Shown one piece after another: positions 45,332 through 55,425 of a stretch of 64,000 nt of DNA. A program made the position numbers and the translations under genes. Under the pieces are notes generated by a model. The model had not been told where the DNA came from. It saw only the letters and a program-made list of their open reading frames with translations, and searched no databases. The stretch is from Vishniacozyma victoriae. Its lineage: Eukaryota > Basidiomycota > Tremellomycetes > Tremellales > Bulleribasidiaceae. Each line of letters starts with the position of its first letter. Positions within the stretch are counted from its first letter, which is position 1. Location of the stretch: assembly GCA_017654735.1 (NCBI GenBank), contig JADPYG010000005.1, positions 248,001-312,000 on the forward strand. Direction: 5' to 3'.

Positions 45332-47620
45332 TCATCGCCTGCTAGCCATTTCGAGAGTCTCTCGTTCCTCTTGGTCGTCCTCTGCCGCAATGATTGGAGG
45401 AGGAGCGGCGAGATGCTTCTGGAACAGGAAATACCGCTTGAAGAACCAGGGAGTTCGGACCTTTGCCTCGTAGCTAAAGGATGAGCGGGGTATATTCAAT
45501 CAAAGAGATGCCACTTACGAGAGGAACTGAGCGGTTGGGACCTCAAAGACCTCTGGTTGTCAGTATAAGAGAGCAAGTGATCACGTACGGTCTAGCTCTT
45601 CTAGGGTAAGTTGCTTGGTCTAGGACGTCAGTTTAGGTCTGAAGAATTTTCAAGTATCATTACTTACCTCTCGAACAAAGGCGAAAATCATGAACCAAGC
45701 GATCAAGTTCAGTCCAGCGTAGAATCCGACTGATTGTCAGTGGACCTCAAGAAAATGGACTTACAAGCACCGGTCGGAGTCATTACCGTCTGCATTCGGG
45801 GGAATGTCAAGCCCAGGATACCGGCTGGTTGTCAGCTTCGCCTGGCGATAGTCACGTACCAAAAGTGTTGTTGATGCAGACGACCCAGGCCATGCCTTGC
45901 TCTCGCTGAATGGTAGGGAACACTTCGGCCGAGTATTGGAAAGCGACCGGACCTTCACCGAGCGAGTAGGCGATTGTGAATAGGTAGACGAAAAGGACCA
46001 CAGGGCCAATCTGAGCGGCTTGACTTCCTGTGTCGTTGAGAAGGGATAAACCAGCCGCCAGAAGGAAGATGCACATGAACGGGAAAGTCTAGCGTCAGTC
46101 CTGCTTTGACGACCACTTACGATGAGACACAGGCGCCTTCGGCCAATGGGATCGATCAAGAACAATGTTGGGATCGTGAAAACGACTTGGATAGCACCAT
46201 AGCCAAGAGAAGCGTATAATGCTTGTTCGGCGCTATATCCTACGTTCTGGAAGATGGTACTGCAAATTAGCTGATGCCCTTAGAAACCTCAAAACACTGC
46301 TTGTAATATAAGGGCTTACGACGAATAGAAGGAAATGACTGCGGAATCAGCATATACAGACCCTCTTATGACTCACTGTTGATCCCACACATCTGCTGGG
46401 CGATCATAACGGTGGATGCACCATAATTGGCTCGACGAATTCGAGGAATGGTAAAGATGTCGCGCATTCGAGTAAAGTAGCTACCTCCACCGGCGACCTC
46501 CCTCTCTTGCTGGTAGATGACATATGAATAGTAGTAGTCTCGGGCAGCGATGATGGGATGAGCTCGAATTTTGAGGAAAGATTGGAACGCTTTGTCGTAT
46601 TTGCCGTGCTTCATCAGCCATCGAGGCGACTCGGGGCAGAACCACACGCCAAGCACCAGTACCAATGCCGGAATGAAGGCTGAGCCCAGCTGCAATCGCC
46701 AGGCGATGGATCCAGTGTCCTTGACGATCACGTTTGCGGAGAAGCCGAGGAAGATTCCGGCGACGACCCACAATTGCCAAAACATGACTAGTGCGCCACG
46801 AGTTCGATGAGGGGCGAGTTCAGATGAAAAGATCGGTACTGTAGCGTTCTTGGCTCCGATTCCTATGCCCATAACAAATCTGATAGCAAAGAGCTGCTCC
46901 CATGTCTGTGCGAATCCTGATCCGATAGGTGTTGCGACGAGAATGACACCGGTGACGAAAATTTCACCTCGTCTTCCGAGATAGTGGTTCAAAGGGTCGA
47001 CAATGAATGCACCAATGAGACCACTGACTGTCAGCTAGGTGGTATGACTATGCAGTATGGCCGACTCACGCGGTCAGGTAAATGATAGAGTTGATCAGAC
47101 CGACGATCCATTCTCCTCGACCTGGTCCATCAATGCCAAATGCTTGGGGGAACGACAAGTTGGCGCCGTTGGATCCAGTTTGATCCCATCCTGTCATCAG
47201 TGATCGCTCACGCAGTCTGTAGCACTGCTCACCTTGAGTTGCTGCACCCACGGCGCAGAGACCGATAGAGTACCAAAGCATTTTGGTCCCATGCCACTTG
47301 TGATCCTTTTCGTATTGTAGTGCCGTCATCTCCTCGGCGTCCAACTCCCCGATGGTGGTGAAGTCGCTATCTCGAGCCACGAGAGCCGCCCGACCAAAGA
47401 GGTCGCTATGCTCGGCCAAACCATGGGTTTTGGCAAACTCTTGTGCCTCAGCAACGACCCTTTCCTTATCTTGGCGCTACAATCAGCTCCGCTCGAATGG
47501 CAGACTCACCTTTAGAGGGTTCTGGACAATGTTTCGTCCAGCTTGTGGTGCTGGTACCGGCGCTCGGTCGCCCTCCAGCTGAACTTGATCCAAATGCTTA
47601 GAGCTCTTTAGGTCTGCCAT
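45332..47620 (-). CDS. MFS sugar/polyol transporter
   Basis: Twelve exons (complement): 47510-47620, 47233-47476, 47070-47190, 46377-47023, 46320-46338, 46121-46259, 45860-46088, 45765-45824, 45668-45729, 45589-45619, 45519-45552 and 45332-45473, giving 612 residues. Signatures: YLGRRGEIFVTG, AIRFVMGIGIGAKNATVPIFSSELAPHRTRGALV, FCPESPRWLM, AQQMCGINIISFYSS, DPIGRRRL and FVRETKQLTLEELDQVF. The fifth exon is only 19 nt. The long hydrophilic N-terminus (~90 residues) and the sequence around MCGIN resemble fungal polyol/inositol-type carriers; substrate unknown. Lies tail-to-tail with the Zn2Cys6 gene (166 bp between stops). Confidence 0.9.
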
Positions 47621-47929
47621 TATGTGACTCGTTCTCAATGTTTGGCGGGCGATCGATCCAAACACCCTGGTCTTATAGTCTTCTCCTCATCGCCAAGACT
47701 GGCTCCACATGACTACTCGGGCATGCAAGCGGGACACCTTTCGCCCTTCCAGCTGAGATAACAATGACGAAACTTGGCAGGGTGAGGTATTATGGTCGCC
47801 TCCACCGGCCAAGCGCTGCCGCCGGTCAAAGTTGTCCTGGCGCACTTGGCGCTTTTCCCCCAATTTCCGTAATAAGGAATTCGTCGGCTCGTTTTTTTCT
47901 TGGCTTTACCTTGGGTAACATTCGGGATA
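47621..47929. other. Intergenic region
   Basis: This is the 5' flank of the sugar carrier. No gene is supported. It marks the start of an accessory stretch with repeats and gene fragments. Confidence 0.4.
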
Positions 47930-48809
47930 TGACTGCAGCCGTGGAGGATGCATTGCGAAATTTACCCGCGGCGAGTTGGTTGAAGGTTGCATCGTAGGTG
48001 GAATGATCCAGCCAGCGCGTGAGACAGTGAGACATGCAGTTACTTCCGTTCTAATCCTTCAACGCGTCATCTCTCTTCTGTACTCTATCTCCTCCTTCTT
48101 CTCACACCATGGTCTCAGCATCCGTACCACCGGCATTGTGAATACAATCGACTCGACGGCTCTCTTGCTTGTTCAACCATTCATGATGTACTCGGTCAGT
48201 CTCGCTACCCTTCTCGACTTCGTCCGCAGCAACAACACGCCGGTCTCAACCGTCAGATTCTCCGGCTCCATCATACACCGCATCCTTCATGCCGCTGGTT
48301 TCGATTCAGGCAGCAAAATGAGCAAACGTATCAGTCATTGAATCGGCAGCCTCGGCTTGGTCAAGAAGAATGACTTTGATACATCGAGGGAGTGAAGAAT
48401 CAGCGGGTAGATGAATTGTAAGCGATTGGGCCGTAGCAGAGATCAGGGATGCCAGTGCAAGCGGACGTTCCGAGCATGTGGATGTACCTTGAGGTGAGTC
48501 TGGCTTCAACGTCGTCGCTCATGATTAGCTCCCTTTGACCTACACGTTTCGAGATATGGATGCTGCTCTTTGTATGTACATCAATGCGCATACAACACAT
48601 CATGACGTCTCTTTTCCGATGTGAGTCCATCCTCAATGTTCCAGATAAACTTGTCGCAGTTGCTGACATCAGGACTCGCATCTCCGTCACACCTCACCGA
48701 TAACGATCCGGATCACCAGCTAGTTGGACCATTCTTCGCGCAGCTAGTGGAACCACTCCACGTGTCGGACGGAATGGCTTTCCTGGGAGATGCAGAACAG
48801 GATGCAGGG

Positions 48810-48893
48810 AAGAATACACAAGGGAAGATTACCCAAGGGAAGGATGTACAAGAGAAGGATGCTCAAGGGAAGAATGTACAAGAGAAGGAGATC
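48810..48893 (+). repeat. ~15-bp tandem repeat in copy A
   Basis: About five imperfect units of the form ACAAGRGAAGRATGY encode QGK/QEK-type repeats in the open frame. Copy B has only a partial counterpart, so the array expanded after the duplication. Confidence 0.7.
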
Positions 48894-49215
48894 AGGACCT
48901 GTCAGCGGATATGTCGCGAACCATCGACCTCGTCCATCCCAGGGAATTGGTTTTCACATCTTGACTACCTCCAGCTCGCCGGTACCCTCAATCCAGCACA
49001 CTTCCTTTATCTTGCAGGTCTTCCCAAGCCCCTCACTCTACGCATTCCAACACCAATGGAGCTCTCACACTCGCGCTCGACACTCTCGATAAACGGCTCG
49101 CGCTGTGCGTGTTCAGTATACTGTTCAATCGTATGACGTCTATACACCACCTCCGCGGCACGAGCCAACGCCAACCAGGAACTACCAGCAAACCCGATGA
49201 GTCCGACACATCTGA

Positions 49216-49637
49216 TTGACCCGAGCCATCCTGCGGCTAAAAGTCGCCCAATGTCATTACGACCAACATCTTATTCGAACCGGTACGATCCAACCCCAAG
49301 ACAGTGATGGCCTTGGATGGGGGATGTTTCATTGCTGGGCATCAAAACAGCCTATCCCTTTTTGGAATATTGTCATGAGGAACGGATGTCGCTTTGCGGC
49401 GGAGCTGGAAGATATATTTGGAGAACTGCAAACACCGGAAAAGAAGTCATGGCGATTACTACTTGAGGGCGTCACAGCGCTCTCTCAGCAGGCAGCCATA
49501 TTCAAGCGTGAGTCTCCCTTATTGGTATGATTGAATCATTGCTGATCCATAGCAAATTCCGAGCTCGAGTACCCAGATTACAACGCCATCAATATCACTC
49601 TCCAGACAAACGAAAGTCGATGGGTCAGGATCAGAGG
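49216..49637 (+). pseudogene. Coding remnant in copy A region
   Basis: An open frame without an ATG encodes about 98 residues with protein-like character (IPFWNIVMRNGCRFAAELEDIF, KSWRLLLEGVTALSQQ). It meets a GTGAGT donor at 49509 and an AG with CTGAT before it at 49551-49552, then continues NSELEYPDYNAINITLQ to a stop at 49635-49637. A second, acidic frame (DGSGSEDVEDEDKHEDAPRW) further on matches an acidic stretch in copy B. No family is recognised. It is probably part of a decayed repeated gene. Confidence 0.3.
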
Positions 49638-49830
49638 ATGTTGAAGACGAGGATAAGCACGAAGATGCTCCCAGATGGTCTAGGATTGTCGGCTCATACA
49701 AGCCTATGCTGACGCCACAATCGACAACGAAGGGACAGCTTGGCTTTGACCAATGGGGACCTAGCTCAACGCACCAAATACCACCTCTCCGAAGTCCCAT
49801 GTCATCTCAAGCTGTGAGTTTCTGCCCTTG

Positions 49831-50961
49831 AACTTTATTGATAATCCAGAACCTCGACTATTTCTCTCAATCCTTGTGACGCCGACCCCAATCGCTTCCA
49901 AGATTCGTGATTTGCGATCCGTACCCAAGGACGACGAGGATCGGTCTATCTATCGGGAGAAGCCCCAATGACAATTAGACTCATTGCCGGGGATCACACC
50001 TATTCTCTCTAGCTTGAGGAGATGAGAATTTATACCCACCGGATCAATATATGCTATATCATTGCCCCCATATGCATACTATATGTATTTCTTTACATTT
50101 GGCAGCAATCAAACATCTGGCCCCGCATAGTGTCATCACTGCCGCATAGTTTCTTGCGCCTTGTCTAGGCATTCTCTCCTCGGTACAATCGACCTCCTGA
50201 CGTAAGTTGACTCGAGGGTTTCATATGGGTGTGGATCGAATACAGTTTTGAACATTAGATTCGGAGACGAGAGACCTCAGGCAAGTCCCATCAGCAGATC
50301 AGATTCCGTACGTAGGCAATGCAAGTTACAGGGTGATCCCGGAAAGAGCCATGCCACCAAGAGAGTCAAGAACCGAGACAACGACATCTTGGTCAGAGTG
50401 TGCCATGTGTCTCGCAAACAAAGCGCGATTACCTCCCTGAAGCATATTACCGACGGTACACTCAGCATCCGCAAGTAGTGACCTTGTGTGGTGCCGCTCC
50501 TCGTTACGTCGAGGATGATGTATAATCAGCCCTGCTTTGTGCTCGTATACTAATCGCAGGAGCATCAATACGACTCGCAGTCGGAAGCACTTTCAGCGAC
50601 TTCGGCCTTTGAGCATATCATTAGCTGATTAAGCCGACCCGGACGTCGTGAACCACGCGAAATCTCGGATTCGAGAGTAGCAGGAATTGATCGGATTTAG
50701 ACCGGCCCAGTCCTGTCATACCGCGCTGAGGCAGATTTGATGCATAATCGCGCCGGTTTTCACGCGTTCCAATGATTCCCCGACCTGATTAGTAATGACT
50801 ATAGAGATTATCAAGCAGATCGTCGTTCCTTGACGCTAAGCGATCGCCCTGAAAAAAAGAACGCCAAAAATGACGACGTCCCTCCACATTTCGAAATTTG
50901 CCTATATATACATGCAAGTTGGGCATAGAAGTACCCAACACACAACTCATTCGTCACAACA
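49831..50961. other. Intergenic region before alcohol dehydrogenase
   Basis: 1.1 kb without a supported gene. It includes the alcohol dehydrogenase promoter with a TATATATA run at 50903-50910, about 52 bp before the ATG. Confidence 0.45.
50903..50910 (+). promoter_or_regulatory. TATA box
   Basis: TATATATA lies about 52 bp before the alcohol dehydrogenase start codon, in a good position for a core promoter element. Confidence 0.45.
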
Positions 50962-52035
50962 ATGCCCACTTTCACTGTATACAAAGGCTCCAAGGAAGGA
51001 AACCCCACCAAGTCCTCGACCACTCGACCCGACGAGCTCAAGGATGACCAAGTCAGGATCAAGGTCACTGCTTCCGGTCTTTGCGGTACCGGTACGTACT
51101 AGCCCCGAGGTATGAGCTGACAATAGACTTGCACTATGCTCATGCCGACATGGGACTCGGACATGAAGGTGTCGGTATCGTAGAGGAGCTCGGTCCTCAT
51201 GCCAAGGTACTCAAGGTCGGAGACCGAGTTGGCTGGGGCTACATGCACGACGCCTGTGGTCACTGCAAAGACTGCCTCGAGGGATGGAACACCTTCTGCG
51301 CCGAGCGAAAGTTGTACGGCTACGCCAACCTCGACCAGGGAAGTTTCTCGGACGGTGCCATCTGGAAGGAGGGATTCTTGTTCAAGCTCCCCGACAGCAT
51401 TGCCGATGAACATGCCGCGCCTCTGGTACGTCTACTTCAAGTGATTAGAGTGTTTTCGCTGATACGATCAGCAATGTGGTGGTGCTACCGTCTTTACCGC
51501 CCTACAAGGCGTCCAGTCCTCCGATGTCGTCGGAATCATGGGTGTCGGTGGTCTTGGACATCTTGCCATCCAATTCGCTGCAAAAGTCGGCTGCCGAGTC
51601 ATTGTCCTCTCCAGGTCCGACCGCAAGAAGCAGGAGGCACTCGACCTAGGTGCCCACGAGTTTATCGCGACTGCCAACTTGAGCAAAGACACTCAGCTCG
51701 AGCACCCAATCACCCGTCTACTCGTCACCACATCCGCCCAGCCCGACTGGGAACAGATCCTCCCTCTCCTCTCCACTCGATCCACCATCTACCCCCTTTC
51801 AGTCTCTGACGCCAACCTCGAGATGCCCTACATGCCCCTTCTCGTCAAGGGTATCAACATCCAAGGATCGCTCGTCGCTACCCGTGCCGCTCACCGACAA
51901 ATGCTCGAATTCGCCGGACTGCACGGCATCAAGCCCATCGTCGAAAAGTTCCCCATGTCCGAGGAGGGACTCAAGACTGCGATGGAGAAGCTCGAGAAGG
52001 GAGATATTTACTACCGTGCGGTATTGCTCAACTAG
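50962..52035 (+). CDS. Zinc-containing alcohol dehydrogenase (MDR family)
   Basis: Three exons (50962-51091, 51127-51425, 51472-52035; introns 35 and 46 nt) give 330 residues. Catalytic zinc ligands are in GLCGTDLHY (Cys) and GLGHEGVGIVEELG (His-Glu). The structural zinc loop ACGHCKDCLEGWNTFC has its four Cys. The Rossmann fold is GIMGVGGLGHLAIQFAAKVG with basic residues after beta-B (LSRSDRKK), which suggests NADP(H) preference. The protein is complete and intact, in contrast to the decayed repeats on both sides. It interconverts an alcohol and an aldehyde or ketone; the substrate is unknown. Confidence 0.92.
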
Positions 52036-52124
52036 GCGAAGCGTGTAGTGGAGTCATATAATAGATCACATAGAGTATAGATAGTATAGAGAAGTTAGCA
52101 AGTTGAGTAATGAAAATTCAGTTA

Positions 52125-52330
52125 GTGCCTTTCTCCCTTCTTTCCTGCTTTCTTCTTTCTTTCTTTCTTCCTCAACCAGGTATATTTTAGAAGAAAGAAA
52201 GAGTGGTTTCTTGCTTTCTTTCTTGAACCACTCTTTCTCGAAGAAGTTTAAGAAGGCTTCTTTCTTTCTTTCTTTCTTTCTTTCTTTCATTCTTTCTTTC
52301 ATTCTTTCATTCTTTCTTTCTTTCTTCCCC
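52125..52330 (+). repeat. (TTCT)n polypyrimidine microsatellite
   Basis: About 200 bp of T/C with imperfect TTTC units, densest at 52256-52326. It begins about 90 bp after the alcohol dehydrogenase stop and runs straight into the module found also at 55266. Minus-strand reading gives a meaningless KKERKKE ORF. Confidence 0.85.
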
Positions 52331-53830
52331 TTCCTTGTTCCCCAAACCAAACTTTGCAGTGCGGTTCCAATGGCAGCATGCATATCTCTGTGTGACGTGA
52401 TCCCACTGCAGCGGTGGAGGATGCATGCATAGCGCAAAGTACTCGCGGCGAGTTGAATGAGGGTTGAGTAGGTTGAATGATCCCGGCGCGTGAGACACAA
52501 AGATACTTCCGTTCTAGTCCATGACCCCAACGCGTCAGCTCTCTTCTTTCCTTCTCTCACCACCATCCCATGCAACTACTTGTCTACGTGCATTGTCGAT
52601 ACACCTACCGCGCTACCTCTCTAGCTCTGGCGTCCATCCGACATGCTATCCGTCCCTCTCGCTACCCTACATGACCTGGTCCGGACTACAACACACTCTC
52701 AATACCCTTCCTGACCACGTCCGGCGCAACAACACGTCGGTTTTGACCGCCAGATCCCCCCTGCTACGCCGTACACCCCTCAAGCAGCTCATCTCAGATC
52801 GGGACGGATAGTGGGGGAACATGTCGAGACTGGGACCAACGGCATCAGCTTGCACGAGAACGATACACCTGGCGCGTCGAGACAGGAACTAGTGAGAGGT
52901 GCGATGCCGGGCTGGGCCGTACCAAAGATCTGAAATACCACGCAAGCGCAAGTCTCGGGCTCGAGGATGAATCTCGAGGTGAGTCTGGCTGAAGAGCGAC
53001 TTCGTCACTGATAAGCAGCCCCACGTTGTTCTGCGCTTCCAAAGTCCTGGCACTGAAATCAACATGCTTACAACGTCTCATGCCCGACGTCGACAATCAT
53101 CATCAAACCGTCGCGGAATTTGACAACGAGATGCACACCTCCACCAACCTTTGCGATACCGATCCATATCATCAGCTAGCCGGAACACTCCTCATCGTCG
53201 TCGGACATGCTCTGCTGGGGGATGCAGATCAGGATGCCAAGAAGGATGCACAGGGGAACGATGGACAATGGAAGATTACACATGAGACGGAGATCATGAC
53301 CGGTCAGCGGCTACGTCTCGGCGCATCGGCTTCCTTGACCCCCCCCGCGCCAATATCAGGACCGACACCTCGACTACCTCCATCTTGCCAATTGTCGCCA
53401 ATCCTCTACATTTACGTATTTCAACACCAATGAAGCTCTCACATCCGCCCACAGTACTCCCAATAAACGACTCGCTCTACCATGGTTCAATCCAGCCGAC
53501 GAGTCCTCTGCGTCGTCTTTACATAATCCCCAAGACACCGACCCGTAGCCAATCCGCGACTACCAGCGAGCATCCGATCGAACCGATCCAACGCACTTAT
53601 CGACAGCTTTACCCCAGTGCTAGCCTGCCCCGCTCTCTACCACCGATACCAGTTTCAAATCTTCAACGCCGCCACATCCCTGCGCAGACCGACGACGAGG
53701 AAGAAGAGGAGGAGGACAAAGGAGACGGGGTCGGATCAGAGAAACATGTTGATGGAGATGAGAACCAGGATGATCCTGACGTGATGGTCATGATTAGATG
53801 GATGGATGACAACGAGTGAATAGTCTTGGC
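52331..53830 (+). repeat. Diverged repeat segment, copy B
   Basis: Counterpart of the 47.9-49.8-kb segment. It starts with the module CCCCAAACC.AACTTTGC (52337) and GGTGGAGGATGCAT, then continues through coding-like frames: DTDPYHQLAG...LLGDADQDAKK, LRISTPMKLSHPPTVLPIND, and an acidic tract DDEEEEEEDKGDG at about 53690-53720. No single intact reading frame spans it. The clearest open part is 53385-53819 (144 codons). Family not recognised. Confidence 0.55.
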
Positions 53831-54071
53831 AGATGATCAGGGTCTCCTGCTGGCTCAGCTTTATGATGCCAAGATGGCGGCATATCAGGCTCGGATTGGC
53901 AAGAAGAAGACAAGTGGAAGGTTCAGCGCACCGTCAGTTCACGTCTACCCTCGCTCGACACACATTGCTGACATTTTAAGAACGTCGCGTCAGCTTAAAG
54001 CCCCTCCTGTTCCCAACTCCATTCAGATCGTCAACCGCGCGTCGCTTCTCGAAGCCCTCGTCGATCGCTGA
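53826..54071 (+). pseudogene. Short unrecognised coding remnant
   Basis: An 81-codon frame (ADDQGLLLAQLYDAKMAAYQ ... QIVNRASLLEALVDR) has protein-like helices and no stop, but its first codon is TTG and no joining exon is evident. It sits at the right part of copy B. Function unknown. Confidence 0.25.
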
Positions 54072-54327
54072 TTCGAAGCAGCGTATTCCAATGGAAGAGG
54101 GGAACCTCAAGAAAGAACCGATTTCAATTGAAAGAAGAAGCGAAAGAATTTGTGCGAACCCATCTTGGGGACAAGACCCTCCCCAAATTAATCAATTTCG
54201 AAAACGCTGGAAGGGTCCCGATCACCAAAGAATTTTTCCAAGGTTGCGGATTCAGTTTTTGTACCTCACAACGGAATCGATACCACTTGTACCATTACTG
54301 AATATTCATACGATTCATATTGCATTC

Positions 54328-54357
54328 TCGCTGTCGAGAGGTGGGAGAGAGCTGTAC
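54328..54357 (+). repeat. 30-bp fragment identical to a zinc-cluster exon
   Basis: These 30 bases are identical to 59030-59059, which encode the second half of the Zn2Cys6 cluster (RCREVGESC) in the regulator 4.7 kb to the right. The flanks differ, so only this piece was copied or survived. It is not part of a functional gene here. Confidence 0.85.
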
Positions 54358-54379
54358 GCCTCTTCCGATGTGGACTAAT

Positions 54380-54540
54380 TCAATCTTGTCGACGCGTCAA
54401 CCCAAACCTCGTCAACTCATTCAACCTTGTCGGCGCAACTATCAGGCTGGCCTCCACTACTCTGTAAGGATGACTGAACCGGCTGAAACGGATGCATGGG
54501 CTCAGACGGTGAGGAAATGTTGGCTTTGGGGACAAGGAGG
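54380..54540 (-). repeat. ~150-bp module, inverted copy D
   Basis: Read on the minus strand this matches 55266-55425 over most of its length. Shared blocks are TCCCCAAA.CCAAC, CCCATGCATCCGTTTCAGCC, TACAGAGT.GTGGAGGC and GACAAGGTTGAATGAGTTGACG. It ends 7 bp before the GH3 remnant stop. The pair forms an inverted repeat about 0.7 kb apart. Confidence 0.85.
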
Positions 54541-54546
54541 TGCTAC

Positions 54547-54956
54547 CTAATCTCTCTCATTCTTCCAAGTAATGGTCCTTTCCAACCTAATCGTGGCCTT
54601 GTTCTTCAAGTCTCTCAACGTTGATCCCACCAGGACCTCGAATTCACCCTTCTCCGCGATCCACCAGTCACGCTGCTCGTCGTAGAACTTTAGAGCGTCC
54701 CGGTCAAGTCTTATAGTCGCTGTCTGACTCTCTCCAGGCTCGAGATTGAGCTTGGTGAATCCCTTGAGCTCGAGCAAAGGCTTGATCGAAGAGGATAACA
54801 AGTCCTTGATGTATACTTGCACGACTTCTTGACCCGACAGAGTGCCAGTGTTTTCGACGTCGATCGCGACTTCAAATACCCCAGCGGCACAGACAGGAGA
54901 TACCTTGAGGTTCGAATACCCGAACGTGGTATACGACATCCCATGGCTCATACCAG
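54547..54956 (-). pseudogene. 3' fragment of a GH3 beta-glucosidase
   Basis: About 136 residues encode the end of a GH3 enzyme: HGMSYTTFGYSNL followed by the fibronectin III-like domain (VENTGTLSGQEVVQVYIKDL, PLLELKGFTKLNLEPGES, DRDALKFYDEQRDWW) and a proper stop at 54547. The exon starts at a normal acceptor (CTGAC...TTACAG on the minus strand, 54957 upward), but the preceding ~600 residues, including the catalytic Asp domain, are missing. Instead the sequence passes within about 35 bp into an intron of an MFS gene on the other strand. It is therefore a truncated, presumably dead gene. Confidence 0.85.
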
Positions 54957-55104
54957 CTGTAAGCATTGTCAGATGACTCGGCTGATATTAGCGAATGATG
55001 AAGATTCGGACAACGACCTTTATCGTCATTGGCTCCTTCTGCAACTCTTTCATGCTCATGCCTATCAACTTTCTTCTACCACAATTCTTCCAGGGCGTGA
55101 GTGA

Positions 55105-55262
55105 CTCTCGGTTTGTGCCTTCTTTCTTCTTCTTCCCTCCTCTTCTTCTTCCTTCCTCGTCGTCGTCGTCGTCGTCGTCGGCCTCCTTCGTCGGCCTCCT
55201 CCTCCTCCTCCTCCTCTTCCTCCTTCCTCCTTCCTCCTCTTCCTCCTTCCTCCTCTCCCTCC
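55105..55262 (+). repeat. Polypyrimidine (TTC/TCC/CTC)n tract
   Basis: About 155 bp of imperfect CTT/TCC/CTC units including (GTC)n at ~55161-55180, inside the enlarged intron of the MFS remnant. It runs directly into the module at 55266, just as the (TTCT)n tract does at 52330. Confidence 0.88.
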
Positions 55263-55265
55263 CCT

Positions 55266-55425
55266 CCATGTCCCCAAACCCAACTTTGCATGCCCGTCAC
55301 AGCCCATGCATCCGTTTCAGCCGGCTCAGTCATACATACAGAGTGGTGGAGGCTGCCATGATAGACGCGTCGACAAGGTTGAATGAGTTGACGCGTCGAC
55401 AAGGTTGATTGACTTGACGACGTTT
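55266..55425 (+). repeat. ~150-bp module, copy C
   Basis: Direct counterpart of the start of copy B and inverted counterpart of 54380-54540. It ends with a doubled GACGCGTCGACAAGGTTGA motif (about 55367 and 55389). It lies in the intron 55097-55453. Confidence 0.82.

Larger units (their letters stand above)
47930..49830 (+). repeat. Diverged repeat segment, copy A
   Basis: This ~1.9-kb segment resembles copy B (about 52400-53830) in order along its length. Shared landmarks include CTGCAGC.GTGGAGGATGCAT, GCGGCGAGTTG, GCGTGAGACA, TACTTCCGTTCTA, GGTGAGTCTGGCT, CATCAGCTAG-like runs, GATGCAGA.CAGGATGC and TTCAACACCAATG.AGCTCTCACA. Frames in A such as DNDPDHQLVGPFFA with FLGDAEQDAGK match DTDPYHQLAG with LLGDADQDAKK in B, so an ancestral coding sequence is likely, but both copies are interrupted by stops. 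The family is unknown. It could be a decayed gene pair or a transposon internal region. Confidence 0.55.

Noticed and set aside
52066..52575. 169-codon minus-strand ORF with KKERKKE repeats
   Set aside because: Produced by the (TTCT)n microsatellite; no conserved flanks.
55065..55402. Arg/Glu/Gly-rich minus-strand ORFs
   Set aside because: They are translations of the polypurine complement of the pyrimidine tract, in several overlapping frames.
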